Position numbers and translations under genes: made by a program | The notes under the pieces: generated by a model | What the model was told of the DNA's origin: nothing | Database searches by the model: none | What the model saw: only the letters and a program-made list of their open reading frames with translations | Shown here: piece after piece, positions 17,912-26,869 of the stretch | How the letters are laid out: every line of letters begins with the position of its first letter | Position numbering within the stretch: position 1 is the first letter of the stretch | NCBI GenBank assembly: GCA_029940535.1 | Contig: JAPYUM010000015.1 | Location: forward strand, 1 to 64,000 | Origin: Vicinamibacterales bacterium | GTDB lineage: Bacteria; Acidobacteriota; Vicinamibacteria; Vicinamibacterales; UBA8438 | Reading direction: 5' to 3' | Length of the DNA: 64,000 nt

Positions 17912-18798
17912 GCCACCGAGACACCCAGCCCCGACACCCGCCGGACACCCCGCCGGTCCCGGACCTGTTGGCCACGATTGTGGCCGCGGCGCGCCAGAGC
18001 GTGGAGGAACGCGCACGCCGGTGTTCCCAGACCACCGTGGCCCGGGAAGCGGCGGCGGCCCACCCGGGCGGGACCCGATTCCATGCGGCGCTGACCACGG
18101 GCGCCGGCCCCCGTGTCATTGCCGAGTGCAAGCGTCGTTCGCCGTCGAAAGGCGTGCTCCGGCCAGATTATCAGCCGGAACGACTCGCGGCCGGCTATGA
18201 GACGCACGGCGCGGCCGCCATCTCGGTGTTGACGGAATCAACCTTCTTCGACGGCACCCTTGACCATCTTCGGCAGGTGCGAGCCGCCGTCGATCTGCCC
18301 ATCCTCCGCAAGGACTTCATCGTCACCTCATACCAGCTTCTGGAGGCGGCGGCCGCCGGCGCGGATGCGGTGCTGCTGATCGTGGCCGCGCTCGACGACG
18401 GCGAGTTACGGCGGCTGTTGTCGGAGGCGACGGCACTCGGCCTCGCGGTGCTGGTCGAGGTGCACGGCCGGCCGGAGCTGGCGCGGGCGGTGGACGCCGG
18501 GGCGACCATCATCGGCGTCAACAACCGGAATCTTCGCACCTTGACTGTCGACCTGAGCGCCTCACGCACTCTCATCGCCGACATGCCCGAGCGTGTGGTT
18601 GGTGTCGCGGAGAGTGGTCTTCGTACCGGCGCGGATCTCGTGGAGCTGGGTCAGGCCGGATATGGTGCGTTCTTGATCGGCGAAACGTTCATGAGCGCCC
18701 CGGACCCGGGCCAAAGGCTCGGACGACTGATCGACGAGACCCGCGCGTCGCAGCCGGACGGCCACGCAGCCGACCACCTGAGCGGTGAGGTCACGTGA
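17908..18798 (+). CDS. trpC: Indole-3-glycerol phosphate synthase
   Basis: The protein is a 296-residue TIM-barrel enzyme that closes the indole ring. Motifs are VIAECKRRSPSKG (catalytic Lys of strand 1), AISVLTESTFFDGTLDHL, LPILRKDFIVTSYQL (catalytic Lys), LVEVHG (Glu), IGVNNRNLRTL (Asn) and VAESGL. The start is GTG 17908, overlapping trpD by 4 bp. The first about 30 residues are Pro/His-rich and not conserved, so the functional protein may begin a little later. The next gene, trpF, overlaps by GTGA. Confidence 0.96.
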   Translation: MSHRDTQPRHPPDTPPVPDLLATIVAAARQSVEERARRCSQTTVAREAAAAHPGGTRFHAALTTGAGPRVIAECKRRSPSKGVLRPDYQPERLAAGYETHGAAAISVLTESTFFDGTLDHLRQVRAAVDLPILRKDFIVTSYQLLEAAAAGADAVLLIVAALDDGELRRLLSEATALGLAVLVEVHGRPELARAVDAGATIIGVNNRNLRTLTVDLSASRTLIADMPERVVGVAESGLRTGADLVELGQAGYGAFLIGETFMSAPDPGQRLGRLIDETRASQPDGHAADHLSGEVT

Positions 18799-19463
18799 CC
18801 CCGATCAAGATCTGTGGCATTACACGCGCTGAGGACGCGGTGTTGGCCGCCGAGCTGGGCGCGACCTGGATCGGTTTCGTGTTCTGGCCGCGCAGCCCCC
18901 GATGCGTGACCCCGGCCGCGGCGGCCGACATTCTGGCCGCCGTGCCTCCCCAGGTCACGGGGGTCGGGGTGTTTGTGAACCAGCCGCCGGACGACGTGGC
19001 CGCCACCGCCGCACGGGTGGGGCTCGGGGCGGTGCAACTGCACGGGGACGAAGCACCGACCCAGTACGTGGTCGGCGGGCGGCGTGTCATCAAGGCGCTC
19101 AGACTCTCGGCCGACAGCACGGCGGCGGCGGCGGACACGGTGTGGTCCGGCGCCACGCTCCTCCTCGACGCGTTCGACCCGGTACGCATGGGCGGCACGG
19201 GGCGTCGGGTCGACTGGACCGTCGCGTCCGCCATCGCCGGCCGGCGCCGCATGATCTTGTCGGGCGGGTTACGCACCGAGAACGTGCGCGAGGCACTAGA
19301 TCGGGTGGCCCCGTACGCGCTCGACGTCTCTTCCGGGGTGGAAGCGGAACCGGGAATCAAGGACCCCGCTCGGATGCGGTCTTTTTTTGACGCGGTGCGG
19401 GAAGCGCCGTCGTCTCACCCGCAGGGGAGTGGGGTCGAGGCGACGACTGGAGCAGAGTCATGA
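18795..19463 (+). CDS. trpF: Phosphoribosylanthranilate isomerase
   Basis: The protein has 222 residues and is a small TIM barrel catalysing the Amadori rearrangement before TrpC. The catalytic Cys is in KICGITR at the N-terminus, and the catalytic Asp is in LLLDAFD. The phosphate-binding loops are [10 protein letters not shown] and DVSSGVE. The start GTG 18795 overlaps the trpC stop. The last about 20 residues (Ser/Gly/Glu-rich) extend past the usual end of the family. The stop overlaps the ATG of trpB. Confidence 0.95.
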   Translation: MTPIKICGITRAEDAVLAAELGATWIGFVFWPRSPRCVTPAAAADILAAVPPQVTGVGVFVNQPPDDVAATAARVGLGAVQLHGDEAPTQYVVGGRRVIKALRLSADSTAAAADTVWSGATLLLDAFDPVRMGGTGRRVDWTVASAIAGRRRMILSGGLRTENVREALDRVAPYALDVSSGVEAEPGIKDPARMRSFFDAVREAPSSHPQGSGVEATTGAES

Positions 19464-20725
19464 CGACGAACAGCAGCCCGGAACGCATCGCCGGACGGAC
19501 CGGACGACGCGACCCGGACGAGCGAGGGTACTTCGGGGCCTACGGCGGCGGATTCGTGCCGGAAACACTGGTCGCCCCGGTCGAAGAACTCCGGGCGGCC
19601 TATTTCTCGGCTCGGACTGACGAACAGTTTCAGGCCGAACTGGCCACGCTGCTGGAGCGCTATGTCGGTCGTCCCACCCCGGTGTACGAAGCGGTCCGGT
19701 GGTCGAACCACATCGGCGGCGCCAGATTGTTGCTCAAACGTGAGGATCTGGCCCACACCGGAGCCCACAAGATCAACAACGCGCTCGGTCAGGCCCTGCT
19801 GGCGGTGCGCATGGGGAAGCGCCGGATAGTGGCCGAGACCGGCGCCGGCCAGCATGGGGTCGCGACCGCTACGGCCTGCGCCTTGCTCGGTCTGGAGTGC
19901 GAAGTCTACATGGGCGTGGACGACATCGCGCGACAGGGTCTCAACGTCGTGCGGATGCGGCTGCTGGGCGCCACCGTGACCCCGGTCGACAGTGGGAGCC
20001 GGACGCTGAAGGACGCCATCAACGAAGCGATGCGCGACTGGGTGACCACGGTCGAGCACACCCACTATTTGTTGGGTTCCGTGCTGGGACCGCATCCCTA
20101 TCCCCTCATGGTGCGAGAATTCCAGTCCGTGATCGGCGCCGAAGCCCGAGATCAGGTACTGGCCCTGGTGGGTGGACTCCCGACCGCTGTGGTCGCGTGC
20201 GTCGGCGGGGGAAGCAACGCGCTGGGTATTTTCGACGGGTTCGTCGACGACGCGGCCGTGCGGTTGATCGGGGTCGAAGCGGGTGGTGAAGCCATTGTCC
20301 CGGGCCGGCACGCGGCCAGGTTCGCGGCCGGCACGGTGGGCGTCTTGCAGGGCACCCGCAGCATTATTCTGCAAGACCAGCACGGGAACATCGAGCCGAC
20401 GCACTCCGTGTCGGCCGGCCTCGACTACGCCTCGGTCGGTCCGGAACACGCCTGGTTGCGCGATTTGGGGCGGGCGGAGTACACCTGGGTGTCGGACACC
20501 CAGGCACTGCATGCGTTTCAGGAGATCACCAAACTTGAAGGCATCATCCCGGCGCTCGAATCGGCCCACGCGCTGGCCCACGCGGCTGACCTCGCGGCCG
20601 GCCTCGCCCGCGAGGACGTCGTCCTCGTCAACCTGTCGGGCCGCGGGGACAAGGACGTGGAGATCGTGACCCAGCGTGGACTCGGCGCCTCCGTCGCGCC
20701 GCCCACAGAAGGTGACGACGCGTGA
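19460..20725 (+). CDS. trpB: Tryptophan synthase beta chain
   Basis: This 421-residue PLP enzyme condenses indole with serine. The Schiff-base Lys is Lys104 in [13 protein letters not shown]. The catalytic Glu region is [13 protein letters not shown], and the phosphate-binding loop is [26 protein letters not shown] is the standard N-terminal signature of the TrpB1 type that pairs with TrpA. A roughly 20-residue N-terminal extension precedes it. It overlaps trpF and trpA by 4 bp each, so trpB and trpA are translationally coupled. Confidence 0.98.
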   Translation: MTTNSSPERIAGRTGRRDPDERGYFGAYGGGFVPETLVAPVEELRAAYFSARTDEQFQAELATLLERYVGRPTPVYEAVRWSNHIGGARLLLKREDLAHTGAHKINNALGQALLAVRMGKRRIVAETGAGQHGVATATACALLGLECEVYMGVDDIARQGLNVVRMRLLGATVTPVDSGSRTLKDAINEAMRDWVTTVEHTHYLLGSVLGPHPYPLMVREFQSVIGAEARDQVLALVGGLPTAVVACVGGGSNALGIFDGFVDDAAVRLIGVEAGGEAIVPGRHAARFAAGTVGVLQGTRSIILQDQHGNIEPTHSVSAGLDYASVGPEHAWLRDLGRAEYTWVSDTQALHAFQEITKLEGIIPALESAHALAHAADLAAGLAREDVVLVNLSGRGDKDVEIVTQRGLGASVAPPTEGDDA

Positions 20726-21549
20726 GTGGCCGTATCACCGACACATTTCGACGGCTCAAGACGGCCGGGCGCACCGGGCTGGTCACCTACGTGACCGGCG
20801 GCGACCCGGACCTGGCGCGGTCGACCGAGATCGTCCGAGCGCTCGATCGGGCCGGGAGCGATGTCATCGAAGTCGGGGTGCCGTTTTCCGATCCGCTGGC
20901 GGACGGTCCGGTCATCCAACGCGCGTCGGAGCGAGCCCTGGCCGCCGGCGTCACCCTGACCGGTGTCCTGAAACTCGTGAGCCAGGTGCGCGCCGACGTC
21001 CACGCCGCCATCGTGCTGTTCACCTATGTCAATCCGGTGTTCCGCATGGGGACCGAGCAGTTCGCGGCGCGCGCGGCGGCGGTCGGCGTAGACGGGGTAC
21101 TGGTGCTCGATCTGCCGATAGAAGAGGCAGGACCGTTTCGCCAGACGATCGTCAATGCCGGTATGGATCCCATCTTCTTGCTGAGCCCGACCACGACGGA
21201 CCATCGGCTGCAGCAAGCGGCCGACCTGGGGCGGGGGTTTCTGTATGGGATCTCACGCCTTGGCGTGACCGGCGCCCGCGACGAGGTCGCCTCGGGCGCC
21301 AGCGCCCTGGCCGCCCGCATTCGCGCCGTGTCGGCGCTCCCGGTGGCGGTCGGCTTCGGGCTGTCCCGTCCGGAACATATTCGGGAAATCGGAGAGTGCG
21401 CGGACGCGGCCGTCGTGGGTAGCGCGCTCGTCAATGTGATCGCCCAGGAAGCCGAATCCGGTGATCTGATTCCCGCGGTCGAACGGTACATCGCGTGGTT
21501 GAGACGAGACATCGACCCTGACCCAGGGGGAGGCGCAACCGTCGTATGA
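20722..21549 (+). CDS. trpA: Tryptophan synthase alpha chain
   Basis: This 275-residue TIM barrel cleaves indole-3-glycerol phosphate. Catalytic Glu50 and Asp61 are in [16 protein letters not shown]. The phosphate-site loops [11 protein letters not shown] and [11 protein letters not shown] are present. The start GTG 20722 overlaps the trpB stop. It is the last Trp-specific gene of the operon; the next gene switches to the Phe/Tyr branch with a 4-bp overlap, so tryptophan and phenylalanine/tyrosine genes share one transcript. Confidence 0.97.
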   Translation: MSGRITDTFRRLKTAGRTGLVTYVTGGDPDLARSTEIVRALDRAGSDVIEVGVPFSDPLADGPVIQRASERALAAGVTLTGVLKLVSQVRADVHAAIVLFTYVNPVFRMGTEQFAARAAAVGVDGVLVLDLPIEEAGPFRQTIVNAGMDPIFLLSPTTTDHRLQQAADLGRGFLYGISRLGVTGARDEVASGASALAARIRAVSALPVAVGFGLSRPEHIREIGECADAAVVGSALVNVIAQEAESGDLIPAVERYIAWLRRDIDPDPGGGATVV

Positions 21550-21860
21550 CGTCCGAACACGAACCGACCACGCCGTCGGCCCGGGCCGAGGTCAATCGAC
21601 AGATCGCGGAAATTCGGGAGCGGATGGATGCCCTCGACGCCCGGCTGGTCGCCCTGCTCAACGAGCGGGCCAGTTGCGCGGGAGAGATCGGCGTGTTGAA
21701 GGACACGGTCGGCCTGGAGGTGTATCAGCCGGGCCGGGAGATCGAGGTCTTGAACCACGTGCGTGCCCACAACAAGGGCCCCCTCAACGCCGAGGCGATC
21801 ACGCGCGTGTTTGAACGAATTATTGACGAGGCTCGACGTCTGGAACGCTCGAAAGGCTAG
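21546..21860 (+). CDS. Chorismate mutase, AroQ class
   Basis: The 104-residue all-helical chorismate mutase converts chorismate to prephenate. The family signature is in the first helix, IRERMDALDARLVALLNERASCAGEIGVLK, with the active-site Arg and Lys positions retained. It is followed by YQPGREIEVLNHV and the last helix ITRVFERIIDEARRLE. It is a stand-alone AroQ, not fused to prephenate dehydratase or DAHP synthase. The start ATG 21546 overlaps the trpA stop. DAHP synthase follows after 33 bp; in related systems such mutases sometimes bind that synthase, which is only a possibility here. Confidence 0.92.
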   Translation: MTSEHEPTTPSARAEVNRQIAEIRERMDALDARLVALLNERASCAGEIGVLKDTVGLEVYQPGREIEVLNHVRAHNKGPLNAEAITRVFERIIDEARRLERSKG

Positions 21861-21893
21861 TGCAGCGAGTGTGACAGGAGAGGATGGCAAGGC

Positions 21894-22973
21894 ATGGTTG
21901 TCGTAATGGAGGAACGCGCGAGCGAGCAACAGGTGCAGCACGTGATCGCCCAGTTGACCGACAAGGGTTTCGACGTGCACCGCTCGACTGGCCAACTGCG
22001 CAGCGTGCTCGGAGCCGTGGGCGGCAACCGCTCATTCGACACCCGGCTCATCGAGGTGATGGAGGGCGTCCATGAGGTCCTGCGTATCACGGAGCCCTAC
22101 AAACTCGCGAGTCGCACGTTCAAACCGGACAACACCGCGGTGTCGTTCGGTGATTTTCGGGTCGGAGGGGACGAAGTGATTGTCATGGCCGGTCCCTGCT
22201 CGGTCGAGACGGAAGAGCAGATCGCCGCCTCCGCGGTCGCGGTGAAGAACGCGGGCGCCAAGGTCCTGCGCGGCGGCGCGTTCAAGCCCCGCAGTTCTCC
22301 CTACAGCTTCCAGGGACTCGGAGAAGTGGGGCTGCGGATGATGCGCGCGGCGGCGGACGCTGAAGGGCTGAAAGTCGTCTCGGAGGTGATGGATGTCAGC
22401 CAGATCGAACTGGTCTCACGATACGCCGATATTCTCCAGGTTGGCGCCCGGAACATGCAGAACTACACCTTGCTGCGAGAACTGGGCCAGAGCCGCACGC
22501 CGATTCTCCTCAAACGTGGAATCTCCGCCACCATCGAGGAGTGGTTGCTCTCGGCGGAGTACATTCTGGCCGGGGGCAACTCCGCCGTCATGCTCTGTGA
22601 ACGGGGCATTCGCACCTTCGAGGGCTACACGCGGAACACGATGGACATCTCGGCCATTCCGGTCGTGCAGAAATTGAGTCATTTGCCGGTGGTCGCCGAC
22701 CCGAGCCACGGCACCGGGCTGCGCGACAAGGTGGCGCCGATGGCCAGGGCGGCGCTCGCGGCCGGCGCCGACGCCCTGATTATCGAGGTGCACCCGGACC
22801 CGGACCACGCCCTGAGCGACGGCGCGCAGTCCATTTTCCCCACACAGTTCGACCGGCTGATGGCGGAGCTCCGCATTATCGCCCCGGCCATTGGTCGCAG
22901 TATCTGTCTCGACCCGGTGGCCAGCCGGAGCTGGGCGGCGCCGCACGCACGGTCGACCGAAACCGCTCATTAG
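21894..22973 (+). CDS. aroF: 3-Deoxy-7-phosphoheptulonate (DAHP) synthase, type I-beta
   Basis: This 359-residue enzyme catalyses the first step of the shikimate pathway, joining PEP and erythrose-4-phosphate. Residues 1-70 are a ferredoxin-like regulatory domain. The barrel domain has the metal-ligand Cys in VMAGPCSVE, then [33 protein letters not shown], the metal His in ADPSHGTG and the ligands in IIEVHPDPD. This architecture is the KDO8P-like AroA-beta type. The start is ATG 21894 with AGGAGAGG about 10 nt upstream; a closer ATG at 21884 is in another frame. The start of the pathway is thus encoded late in the operon. Confidence 0.95.
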   Translation: MVVVMEERASEQQVQHVIAQLTDKGFDVHRSTGQLRSVLGAVGGNRSFDTRLIEVMEGVHEVLRITEPYKLASRTFKPDNTAVSFGDFRVGGDEVIVMAGPCSVETEEQIAASAVAVKNAGAKVLRGGAFKPRSSPYSFQGLGEVGLRMMRAAADAEGLKVVSEVMDVSQIELVSRYADILQVGARNMQNYTLLRELGQSRTPILLKRGISATIEEWLLSAEYILAGGNSAVMLCERGIRTFEGYTRNTMDISAIPVVQKLSHLPVVADPSHGTGLRDKVAPMARAALAAGADALIIEVHPDPDHALSDGAQSIFPTQFDRLMAELRIIAPAIGRSICLDPVASRSWAAPHARSTETAH

Positions 22974-23003
22974 GGGCGGCTGACACCAAGGAGCACGCGT
23001 CGC

Positions 23004-23927
23004 ATGTCGGATCCGCCTCGTATCTTGCCGGTCATTCAGCCGGGAGCCGGCCACGGGTCACCGCCGCTGTTTGACAAGGTGGCCATCGTGGGGCTCGGCC
23101 TCATCGGTGGTTCGATTGCACTCGCCGTCAGACAGGTCTGGCCGTCCGCGCTGGTGATCGGCGTCGACCGCAAGGACGTGCTGGAAAAGGCGATGGTGCT
23201 GCATGCGATCGATGTCGCCGCCGAGGACCCGGTCGTGATGGCCGAGGCCGACCTCGTCATTCTGGCCGCGCCGGTCGAACAGAACATCAACATGCTGGCT
23301 GAGCTGGATCAGCATGTGACCACGCCGGCGGTGGTCACGGACGTCGGGAGCACCAAGCGGACCACGGTGGAGGCGGCTCGGCCGCTGCCCTCCCGATTTA
23401 CGTTCGTGGGCGGCCACCCACTGGGCGGTGCCCCGCGTGGTGGGATCGAGCATGCGCGCCCCGACCTGTTCGAGAAACGTCCCTGGCTCTTTACCCCCGA
23501 CGGCGAGAGTGCCTCGTCCACGCTCGAGCGGCTGTGTGGATTCGCCAGCGCGCTGGGCGCCGAGCCGCACATCATGGCGCCGGCCGAGCACGACCGCCTC
23601 CTCGCCCTGGTCAGCCACCTCCCGCAGTTGACCGCCAGCGCGCTCATGCATGTGGTCGGCAGCGGAGCGGGGGAGCGGGGTCTCGCGCTGACGGGACGCG
23701 GTCTGTTCGACTCGACCCGCCTGGCCTCCAGCCCGGTCGACATCTGGCGCGATATCTGCCGCTCGAATGCCGATGCTATCGGCGACGCGCTCGATCTGTT
23801 GATTGACGAGCTGCGGGTGCTGCGCCAGGGCCTGGACTCGACCACCGAAGTGGACCGGGTGTTCGACTCGGCCGGCGACTGGCGCGCCAGGCTGGTGAAG
23901 GTGCGCCCACCCCGTCGTGACCCGTGA
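23004..23927 (+). CDS. tyrA: Prephenate dehydrogenase
   Basis: This 307-residue NAD(P)-dependent enzyme of the TyrA family oxidises prephenate or arogenate towards tyrosine. The Rossmann loop VGLGLIGGSIALAV is near residue 30. The catalytic-histidine region FVGGHPLGGA follows, and the helical dimer domain has the His of LVSHLPQLTASAL. It lacks a C-terminal ACT domain. Start ATG 23004 has AAGGAG about 11 nt upstream, and the protein begins with a roughly 25-residue variable N-terminus. It overlaps the JAMM gene by GTGA. Prephenate or arogenate preference cannot be told. Confidence 0.93.
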   Translation: MSDPPRILPVIQPGAGHGSPPLFDKVAIVGLGLIGGSIALAVRQVWPSALVIGVDRKDVLEKAMVLHAIDVAAEDPVVMAEADLVILAAPVEQNINMLAELDQHVTTPAVVTDVGSTKRTTVEAARPLPSRFTFVGGHPLGGAPRGGIEHARPDLFEKRPWLFTPDGESASSTLERLCGFASALGAEPHIMAPAEHDRLLALVSHLPQLTASALMHVVGSGAGERGLALTGRGLFDSTRLASSPVDIWRDICRSNADAIGDALDLLIDELRVLRQGLDSTTEVDRVFDSAGDWRARLVKVRPPRRDP

Positions 23928-24385
23928 TCCGCGTGTGCCTCCCGGCGGCGATTCTCCGGGACATGCTCGACCACGCCCGCCGCGCCGCGCCTGATGAATG
24001 CTGTGGACTCCTGGTCGGGCCCACACCCAGCGCTCGCACGCGGTCCGGGACGTCAGACACGTCTGTGTGCGTCGTGTCCAGCGTCCCGGCGCGCAACCTG
24101 CGGCGCAGCCCGACCCGGTATCTCGTGGATCCGGCGGATCACTTCGCCGCCATCCGAACCGCCCGGCAGAACGGACGCACGGTGATCGGCGCCTATCATT
24201 CCCACCCCACGTCGTCGCCCACCGCGTCGGCCGCGGACGACCGGGACGCCTCGGGCGCCGAGTTCCTCTATCTGATCGTGTCGCCGGTCACCGGGGCGGT
24301 GAAGGCGTTCCGTCTGTCAGCCGGCCGGCTGCGGGAGCTTCCGTTGCAAATCGTGCCCGAGGTCCTTACTCGCCTTGAATCGTGA
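23924..24385 (+). CDS. JAMM/MPN (Mov34-type) zinc metalloprotease
   Basis: This 153-residue stand-alone bacterial JAB domain has a complete JAMM signature: Glu25 in PDECCGLL, then His92-Ser-His94-Pro, Ser102 and Asp105 with the canonical H-x-H-x7-S-x2-D spacing. Such enzymes cleave after C-terminal Gly-Gly of ubiquitin-like sulfur carriers (ThiS/MoaD/CysO type) or remove such modifiers. The GTG start overlaps the tyrA stop, so it is the last gene of the aromatic operon. No sulfur-carrier or E1-like gene is visible nearby, so the target is open. Its 3' end overlaps the convergent gene at 24366 by 20 bp. Confidence 0.9.
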   Translation: MIRVCLPAAILRDMLDHARRAAPDECCGLLVGPTPSARTRSGTSDTSVCVVSSVPARNLRRSPTRYLVDPADHFAAIRTARQNGRTVIGAYHSHPTSSPTASAADDRDASGAEFLYLIVSPVTGAVKAFRLSAGRLRELPLQIVPEVLTRLES

Positions 24386-24794
24386 GACCCGTGCGTGTGC
24401 TGTCGATGACCTCATCGCCGCTCTTCAGGGTGAGCCGAATTTCGTACCGGCCCCCGCGGTCGAAGGAATGTCGTCGCGAGAACCGGCGACGAATCTCACT
24501 CACGCCGGGCTCGTAGGGGTCACAGTCGAAGATGCTCTCCGAGACCGTGCCGTCGTCCCAGTCCCACTCCGCGCTGACGCAGTAGTACCGCTCATCGTCG
24601 TCAGCCCCGCCACGCAGACGTCCCGTGAAGACGATCTCCGCCGGCGGGAACGCCAGATTGGGACGGGCCCGCAGCTGGAGCTCCGGGCGCTCGCCATCCT
24701 GGGCCCGCACGTCGGCTGGCAACCAGGCGACGCCGCCAAGGCAAGCGGCCACCACGGCAACGCCCGCGGCCCCGAGACTTCGATACAGACTCAC
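24366..24794 (-). CDS. Hypothetical secreted protein with PKD-like domain
   Basis: The 142-residue protein has an N-terminal signal segment (LGAAGVAVVAACLGGVAWLPADVRAQ) and one Ig/PKD-like beta-sandwich: LAFPPAEIVFTGRLRGGADD, then CVSAEWDWDDGTVSES and YEIRLTLKSGDEVIDSTRTG. The W-D-W-D-D-G turn is the usual PKD signature. GTG 24794 is chosen because TACAAT lies 6 nt upstream and the signal peptide begins there; longer frames have no such support. It is divergent from pepA and convergent with the JAMM gene. Its function is unknown. Confidence 0.65.
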   Translation of the reverse strand: MSLYRSLGAAGVAVVAACLGGVAWLPADVRAQDGERPELQLRARPNLAFPPAEIVFTGRLRGGADDDERYYCVSAEWDWDDGTVSESIFDCDPYEPGVSEIRRRFSRRHSFDRGGRYEIRLTLKSGDEVIDSTRTGLTIQGE

Positions 24795-24862
24795 GATTTG
24801 ATTGTAGATCGGGCCCGCCGAAGTCACCAGGCTGAGGCTCGGCGTCACGCTATAATCCGCCG
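24795..24862. promoter_or_regulatory. Divergent leaderless promoters for pepA and the PKD-like gene
   Basis: TATAAT (24851-24856) ends 6 nt before the pepA ATG at 24863. On the opposite strand TACAAT (24806-24801) ends 6 nt before the GTG at 24794. Transcription would begin at or next to each start codon, and neither gene has a Shine-Dalgarno sequence. Neither -35 box is good. Confidence 0.6.
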
Positions 24863-26401
24863 ATGCATTCGACCACCGCCGCCCCGCTCGTGCGCTGTCG
24901 CGCCGAGGGTCTCGACACCATCGACGCTGACATGCTGTGCGCACCGGTCTTCTTGCCTGACGACGCACGCGGCGGCGACGATGATGCGGAGGACCTCGGA
25001 CCATTGGATCTCGCCGTCGGCGGCGCCCTCAGCCGAGCCCGAGCGTCGGGCGAGTGCACGGGCAAGCTCCACGAACGGTTTCTCACCGATGTGATCGACA
25101 CCACGTGGCGCACCCGACGGGTCTTGCTGGTGGGCGCCGGCCCACGCGAGCACTACGACGCGGCGGTGGCACGGACCGTGGCCGCCACGGCGGGGATGGC
25201 CGCGCGGGACCGGGCCGCCACCCGGCTGGTCGTCTGGTGTCCACCCGGGTGCCAGGCGCCCGGCATCACGCAAGCCGTGGTCGAGGGCGTCCTGCTGGGC
25301 GCATTTCGCGACACGCGGTTCAAGACCCGAGATACCGGGACACCTCCGCTGGCCGAGCTGACCCTCGCCCTCGACGGGTCCGTGGACCAGCAGGACCAGA
25401 CCGACGCTGAGCGCGGCGCCATCCTGGCCGAGTGTTCGAACCTGGCTCGGGAACTGGCGAATGAGCCGGGCAACCTGTTTACGCCGCGGGTGTTCGCCGA
25501 CCGGGCCATCGAGTTGGTCAGCGGCCCCCGAACGACGGTCGAGATTCTGGACGAAGCCGCGATTGCGTCGCAGGGGATGGGCCTCCTGCAAGGGGTCGCC
25601 CAGGGCAGCGCCGAGCCACCGCGCGTCATCGTGATGAAGTACGAACCGGAGGACGCGGCGCCCGGCCCGGTGCTCGCGCTCGTGGGTAAAGGGATCACCT
25701 TCGACACTGGCGGCATTTCCATCAAGCCGGCCGCGGCCATGGACCTGATGAAGCGGGACATGGCCGGGGGCGCGGCCGTGCTGGGCGCGATGCGTGCGAT
25801 CGGACAACTGGCGCCTCCGATACGGGTCATCGGCATCGTGCCGACGGCGGAGAACATGCCGGATGGGCGCGCGATCCGCCCGGGTGACGTGCTGACCGCG
25901 GCCAACGGAATGAGCGTTGAGGTGCTGAATACCGACGCCGAAGGTCGACTGGTGCTGGCCGATGCCTTGACCCTGGCCCAGCGGTTGGGCGCCACCCATC
26001 TGGTCGACATCGCGACCTTGACCGGGGCGGTGGTTGTGGCATTGGGTCACCACGCCAGCGGTCTCGTCGGCGTGCCGTCAGCCTGGGTGGACACAGTGCG
26101 CCGGGCGGCTGATACCACCGGAGAGCAGGTGTGGCCCCTCCCGGCGCTCGATGCCTACGCCACCCAACTCAAGAGCGAGACCGCGGACCTGGCGAACATC
26201 GGCGGGCGAGCCGCCGGTGCCATCACCGCCGCGATGTTCCTGAAGGCGTTCTCGGGCGAACTCCCGTGGGCCCATCTCGATATCGCGGGCACCGCGTGGT
26301 ACGAGATGGCAACCCCCTCTCACGCCAAGGGTGCGAGCGGCGTCGGCGTGCGCTTGTTAACCGAGTTGCCGTTTGCGTTGGCACGAGACGCGGACGGGTG
26401 A
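24863..26401 (+). CDS. pepA: Leucyl aminopeptidase, M17 family
   Basis: This 512-residue cytosolic dizinc aminopeptidase removes N-terminal residues from peptides. The catalytic domain has VGKGITFDTGGISIKPAAAMDLMKRDMAGGAAV (metal Lys/Asp and catalytic Lys) and the family signature NTDAEGRLVLADAL (metal Asp/Glu and catalytic Arg). The N-terminal macro-like domain (about 1-190) is less conserved. Length is normal for the family (480-520). It appears to be transcribed from a leaderless promoter. E. coli PepA also binds DNA at cer/carAB sites; nothing here speaks for or against that. Confidence 0.96.
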   Translation: MHSTTAAPLVRCRAEGLDTIDADMLCAPVFLPDDARGGDDDAEDLGPLDLAVGGALSRARASGECTGKLHERFLTDVIDTTWRTRRVLLVGAGPREHYDAAVARTVAATAGMAARDRAATRLVVWCPPGCQAPGITQAVVEGVLLGAFRDTRFKTRDTGTPPLAELTLALDGSVDQQDQTDAERGAILAECSNLARELANEPGNLFTPRVFADRAIELVSGPRTTVEILDEAAIASQGMGLLQGVAQGSAEPPRVIVMKYEPEDAAPGPVLALVGKGITFDTGGISIKPAAAMDLMKRDMAGGAAVLGAMRAIGQLAPPIRVIGIVPTAENMPDGRAIRPGDVLTAANGMSVEVLNTDAEGRLVLADALTLAQRLGATHLVDIATLTGAVVVALGHHASGLVGVPSAWVDTVRRAADTTGEQVWPLPALDAYATQLKSETADLANIGGRAAGAITAAMFLKAFSGELPWAHLDIAGTAWYEMATPSHAKGASGVGVRLLTELPFALARDADG

Positions 26402-26702
26402 TGAGGCGCCGAAGCAGTCCGGGTCTTCACCGACGTGCTCCACGATGCGTCGCTGTCGGTCGACTACAAGCGCCACCTCTCGTTCGTTCCGGCGGCTCCA
26501 ACCGAGGCTTCCGTGCTCTTCGACCTCGTCGTCGGCACGTGCTCGATCTACGGGGGGCGTCGAACGCAGGCCGGTCGCCGATGTGCACATCGGTCTGCGC
26601 GGCGTGTTCGATGCCGCCAGGCGAGACCGCGGTCGTCCCACTGTGGCCCGATAGGGCGAACACCGCGATGAGCGTCAGCGCATAGGTGTGAGTGATAGGC
26701 AT
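26402..26702 (-). pseudogene. Possible remnant of a secreted protein gene
   Basis: No intact gene is seen in this stretch. On the minus strand from ATG 26702 a signal-peptide-like start (MPITHTYALTLIAVFALSG) leads into about 35 more residues, after which the frame continues without any recognisable domain. Other minus-strand frames further on contain pieces such as VALVVDRQRR, which faintly recall VWFA-related secreted proteins of Acidobacteriota. I read this as a decayed N-terminus. It may equally be noncoding. Confidence 0.25.
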
Positions 26703-26708
26703 CGGCGG

Positions 26709-26731
26709 CCAGAATGGCAACTTCATTCTGG
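26709..26731. repeat. Small perfect hairpin (8-bp stem, 7-nt loop)
   Basis: CCAGAATG (26709-26716) and CATTCTGG (26724-26731) form a perfect stem. The CATTCTGG word also occurs in the outer arm of the palindromic element at 7522. No T-run follows. Confidence 0.5.
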
Positions 26732-26797
26732 TCAGGGTCCTAATGCGCATTGTGCATGAATCGTCCACGGCCTTGTGGTTCGCCTTCGGTCTCGACC

Positions 26798-26850
26798 TGG
26801 TGCGCCCTGGGGGATTCGAACCTGCGACCTCCAGGGTCGTAGCCAGAGGT
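26798..26850 (-). pseudogene. 3' fragment of a tRNA-Arg(ACG)-like gene
   Basis: Read on the minus strand, the segment CTCTGGCTACGACC (an anticodon-arm-like piece with ACG), GGTCGCAGGTTCGAATCC (T-loop) and GGGCGCACCA (acceptor 3' strand with encoded CCA) matches the 3' two-thirds of bacterial tRNA-Arg. The 5' acceptor strand (expected GCGCCC) and D-arm are absent. The T-stem has two mismatches and the anticodon stem is broken. It is not a functional tRNA; it resembles an attachment-site duplicate left by an integrative element, or a decayed gene. Confidence 0.6.
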
Positions 26851-26869
26851 CTGTAGTAGTATCGGCCCG

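Noticed and set aside
24845-26053. 402-codon open frame antisense to pepA
   Set aside because: It is a mirror of the high-GC codon pattern of pepA; its translation is rich in Arg/Gly/His/Asp with no domain, while the plus strand encodes a complete M17 peptidase.
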